Source of the DNA: Terriglobus albidus
Lineage (GTDB): Bacteria > Acidobacteriota > Terriglobia > Terriglobales > Acidobacteriaceae
NCBI RefSeq assembly: GCF_025685425.1
Contig: NZ_JAGTAS010000058.1
Coordinates: 1,232,131 to 1,296,130, forward strand
Length of the DNA stretch: 64,000 bases
Direction of reading: 5' to 3'
Below the pieces are notes generated by a model, which was not told the origin of the DNA, ran no database searches, and was given only the letters and a program-made list of their open reading frames with translations. A program made the position numbers and the translations under genes. Positions 62,701 through 64,000 of this stretch are shown here, piece by piece. Every line of letters starts with the position of its first letter. Position 1 is the stretch's first letter.

Positions 62701-63124
62701 TCTGGTTCATATAGTGCAACGCCTGATGGCTGATTCCCTGCGGGAACAGCGGAAAAGTGACGTTGTCGCTCATGCAGTAGAAGTTTGTTCCACCACCAGT
62801 ACCGATATTACAGTTGGCAGCAACCGGATTGATGGCCACGTTGCCGGACACAGTAAGGCTTCCGGGAACGGAGAAGCTTCCGGCGGCGTTCGTGGCAGTT
62901 GCCGCATTGCCGGTTGTTGCATTGCTGAGCGTGCCAGTTGCGGCGATGTCCGTTGCGTTTAGCGTATGACCACTCACTGTTGTTCCATCGGCTGGGTAGG
63001 TTGCGAACTGTCCCGCTGTGCCGGAGTTGACGGTTCCCGAAGATTGAGCGGCGCATCCGGCCGCTATAGCGAATGCTTGCGCAATAGCAGTTGCGACAAG
63101 CATCAATCTGATTCGTAAAAGCAT
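59777..63124 (-). CDS. Giant secreted tail-like protein with four internal repeats
   Basis: This 1115-residue protein has a signal peptide ([20 protein letters not shown], cleavage near AAGCAAQ; the Cys could even be lipidated). Residues 25-95 are low-complexity linker ([20 protein letters not shown]) of the kind found in phage fibre proteins. Four copies of a repeat of about 55-60 residues occur, each with ISG-x2-LTVT, then an alanine/glycine turn [12 protein letters not shown]. Three are close together near 335-560 and one lies near 795-860. The C-terminal 70 residues ([20 protein letters not shown] to YNVSAQ) resemble the end of the protein at 55174. It is probably a surface fibre or adhesin; no enzyme motif is seen. 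Confidence 0.7.
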   Translation of the reverse strand: MLLRIRLMLVATAIAQAFAIAAGCAAQSSGTVNSGTAGQFATYPADGTTVSGHTLNATDIAATGTLSNATTGNAATATNAAGSFSVPGSLTVSGNVAINPVAANCNIGTGGGTNFYCMSDNVTFPLFPQGISHQALHYMNQTSYGAGISEQNSWRVHTVLNLNNTVSDRGISNIFGGAIQKHAIGDTQGFYLYDWCDCGTATGSDEGWEGLALNGGENSGYFHGTVSTVDASNTLPTLSFGTGNAWLTDGTFLLDISKAGNAGNLNGASLVVTGAYQGLPYLPVTNTLPLTTAYGQILETLPFVYKPSDQSNIRAVTFIPYMVNGAMPTIAGPSAAPAVFTGTISGTTLTVTAVTSGTLAVGQTVFGPNMNVGTLITALGTGSGGTGTYTLNQAQTVTTGASIKGSISGTTLTVTVVNANSGAPLAVGQTITGPNVLAGTVITALGTGTGGTGTYTVSQSQTANATGTVPIMQAVASPTLVFVPGPSDPEQVPIISAGAAPSQAVFTASISGNTLTVTSVASGTIALNQYLTGPGVTYLTQITALASGSGGAGSTYTLSKSQTVASETMGSTDPQSLTIASRHGNATPYLFQGGIAGQFISFNDNLTYTGYRSSYYAVGSLTGNDLIYWINLKENQQGVPGLPMVGDEAETIHSGYTLIPGAEILANLDGNYLPHLEPNNAGFTAGDTIEDPHYPMISTVGLHLAVTQNTPTNNTGGGGIDLALNGGGVGALYNGISLTNSNAATTYRTYGGWIDRPAGIKISGAGWQSGLYMRNPPINGGCLVCSGSVYSTAGGTFTGSITGNILTVTSMTSGFIALGQDVSGTGIYPGTYIKTLGTGVGGSGSLALGTYYLNQNQAAAVPSETITSSAGPFTIVGDNGWGITSDPTTGVRTISGFTTSGPIQLGYGGAVTAPSPGGFFGIAIGAAGTATSTTNYGSSNYGNNGFAWYGSFWNGTAAVASNWNMWETMGAGTNPTSTINLLPTTTSTGTQYFNIGTASFKLNGAIVQSGTTGGTNVFTNPTQLPAATTINGQAIAPVYRAVTSAIAPTAGACTTTTVTISGLTSTMTISASATANPGAGVTWSAYYSATNTAGLNICAISGSTPNSVSYNVSAQ

Positions 63125-63768
63125 TCAATGTCTCCTGAACAATTGCCTGTGTTGGTTCGAGTAAAGGATGGGTTGGGGCATGCCGTGACATCTGCACAGC
63201 CCAAGTGCAGTGCGTACATCACACAGCCTCCGCTTACGCTACGGCTTGATGGATTTTTCGATGGAATATCAGGGGCCACCTAGCGGTGACCGTATCCAGA
63301 TGGACGCTGTTGATCCCGGCACTATGAGTGCCCCGATGGCCGAAGCCAGTGGATTCATTTGGCCGAAGTACAACGGTTTTAGAGTGACGACCGTGATAAT
63401 CGCCAATGAGAGCGACCGGAAAGACGGACGTTTGTGGCAGGGCAAATAAAAGGTAGCTCAATCAAGTTCTCCAGTCGAGAACCTGGGGAAGACGAAAGAT
63501 GCCGCAAAAAGTGCAATTCAACGTGCTCAATTCGGGATGAGGCGAGATTAGGTTCGCCTCCCCCAGATGCTTTGTCAATGGTCTGCGCAACCTGCTGATC
63601 TAATCACTGCGAAAGTGATGTAGACGCGACGGGGCCGATGGCATGTTGGTCGTCTAGCCGAATACTGGCGGCGACTTCCAGGTAGCGGCCGCCCGAATGC
63701 AGTGGCAACTACCTCTTCAACATAAGGTGACGCCGACACCTGAACGACAACTTTTTTGCGTTCTACTA
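63125..63768. other. Intergenic region upstream of the giant gene and beside IS630
   Basis: Frames on both strands (63210-63449 plus, 63234-63461 minus) have no recognised product. The promoter of the large minus-strand gene should be near 63125-63200. The right edge borders the IS630 transposase, whose end is expected a few bases left of 63769. Confidence 0.45.
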
Positions 63769-64000
63769 CTAGTGTCCTGTCCCTGAAGTTCTTGTACAAA
63801 ATCTAGCAACGGCAGCCAGTATCTGATCGGCGGTTTTAGTCCAGACGAAGGGTTTTGGATCGCGGTTGTGAATTTGGATGTAGTTGCGGATGGCATTTTC
63901 CAGTTCAGCGGTGGAGCGATGGGTGCTGCGGCGAAGTTGTTTTTCGGTCAGCAGCGCAAACCATCGCTCGACCAGGTTGAGCCAGGAAGCGGAGGTGGGA
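63769..64000 (-). mobile_element. IS630 family transposase, C-terminal part
   Basis: Reading inward from the window end, the minus strand encodes TSASWLNLVERWFALLTEKQ, LRRSTHRSTAELENAIRNYI and PKPFVWTKTADQILAAVARF, ending TSGTGH. This is the C-terminal catalytic portion of an IS630-type DDE transposase, and the Glu in NLVERWF is the expected third acidic residue. The stop is TAG at 63769-63771. The rest of the gene lies outside the window. Confidence 0.92.

Noticed and set aside
63575..63799. Minus-strand frame of 74 codons at the end of the window
   Set aside because: It overlaps the end of the IS630 transposase in another frame and has no recognisable product.

Overview
The window looks like part of a chromosome from an Acidobacteriota member of the Terriglobia type (inference). 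The support is a duplicated orphan permease of the ADOP type, an Oar-like TonB-dependent receptor with an N-terminal carboxypeptidase-like domain, secreted VCBS/FG-GAP and Ig-like proteins, and abundant RHS/YD-repeat genes. No rRNA, intact tRNA or CRISPR array was seen.

Positions 1 to about 28.3 kb read as ordinary chromosome. In order they hold a partial manganese catalase, a MATE exporter, an ACT-like small protein, a peptidase E-like hydrolase, a complete RND efflux operon (outer membrane factor, pump, adaptor) with a divergent TetR regulator, a secreted FG-GAP/Ig-like protein, a short Hsp20-like remnant, and a GT4 glycosyltransferase followed at once by an amylo-alpha-1,6-glucosidase. Then come an ADOP permease, a DUF763 protein, a TonB-dependent receptor, a Tat-exported sulfatase and a secreted esterase. 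Four copies of an imperfectly palindromic repeat of about 110 bp lie between these genes and are absent further right.

At 28.59 kb the 3' half of a tRNA-Ala(GGC) gene is present without its 5' half. This is the usual scar of integration into a tRNA gene, and everything to its right is accessory in character. It starts with an AbiEi/AbiEii toxin-antitoxin pair whose promoter is bracketed by two copies of the same palindrome. Next is a minus-strand operon of a tail-fibre-like secreted protein, a split pair of RHS proteins and a small membrane protein (39.4 to 31.7 kb). From 40.08 to 45.55 kb lies a plus-strand run of orphan RHS C-terminal tips, many broken, most followed with overlapping stop and start by a small membrane protein that looks like an immunity gene.

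Between 45.5 and 54.4 kb are an IS200-type transposase, a second broken RHS gene followed by a phospholipase A2-like cysteine-rich protein, a lipoprotein and a membrane protein, two separated ArdC antirestriction fragments, a serine-recombinase-like fragment, an orphan pseudopilin-like gene and a second, frameshifted PLA2-like tip with a membrane partner. Three copies of an unrecognised 58-residue protein family lie at 31.2, 46.3 and 53.4 kb, all on the minus strand. The right end carries two very large secreted, phage-tail-like beta-rich proteins in convergent orientation that share a C-terminal domain, and the window stops inside an IS630 transposase.

Taken together the right half resembles a genomic island that accumulates contact-toxin tips, putative immunity genes and decayed mobile-element parts. 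No intact tRNA-Ala was found to close it, so the island probably extends past the window.
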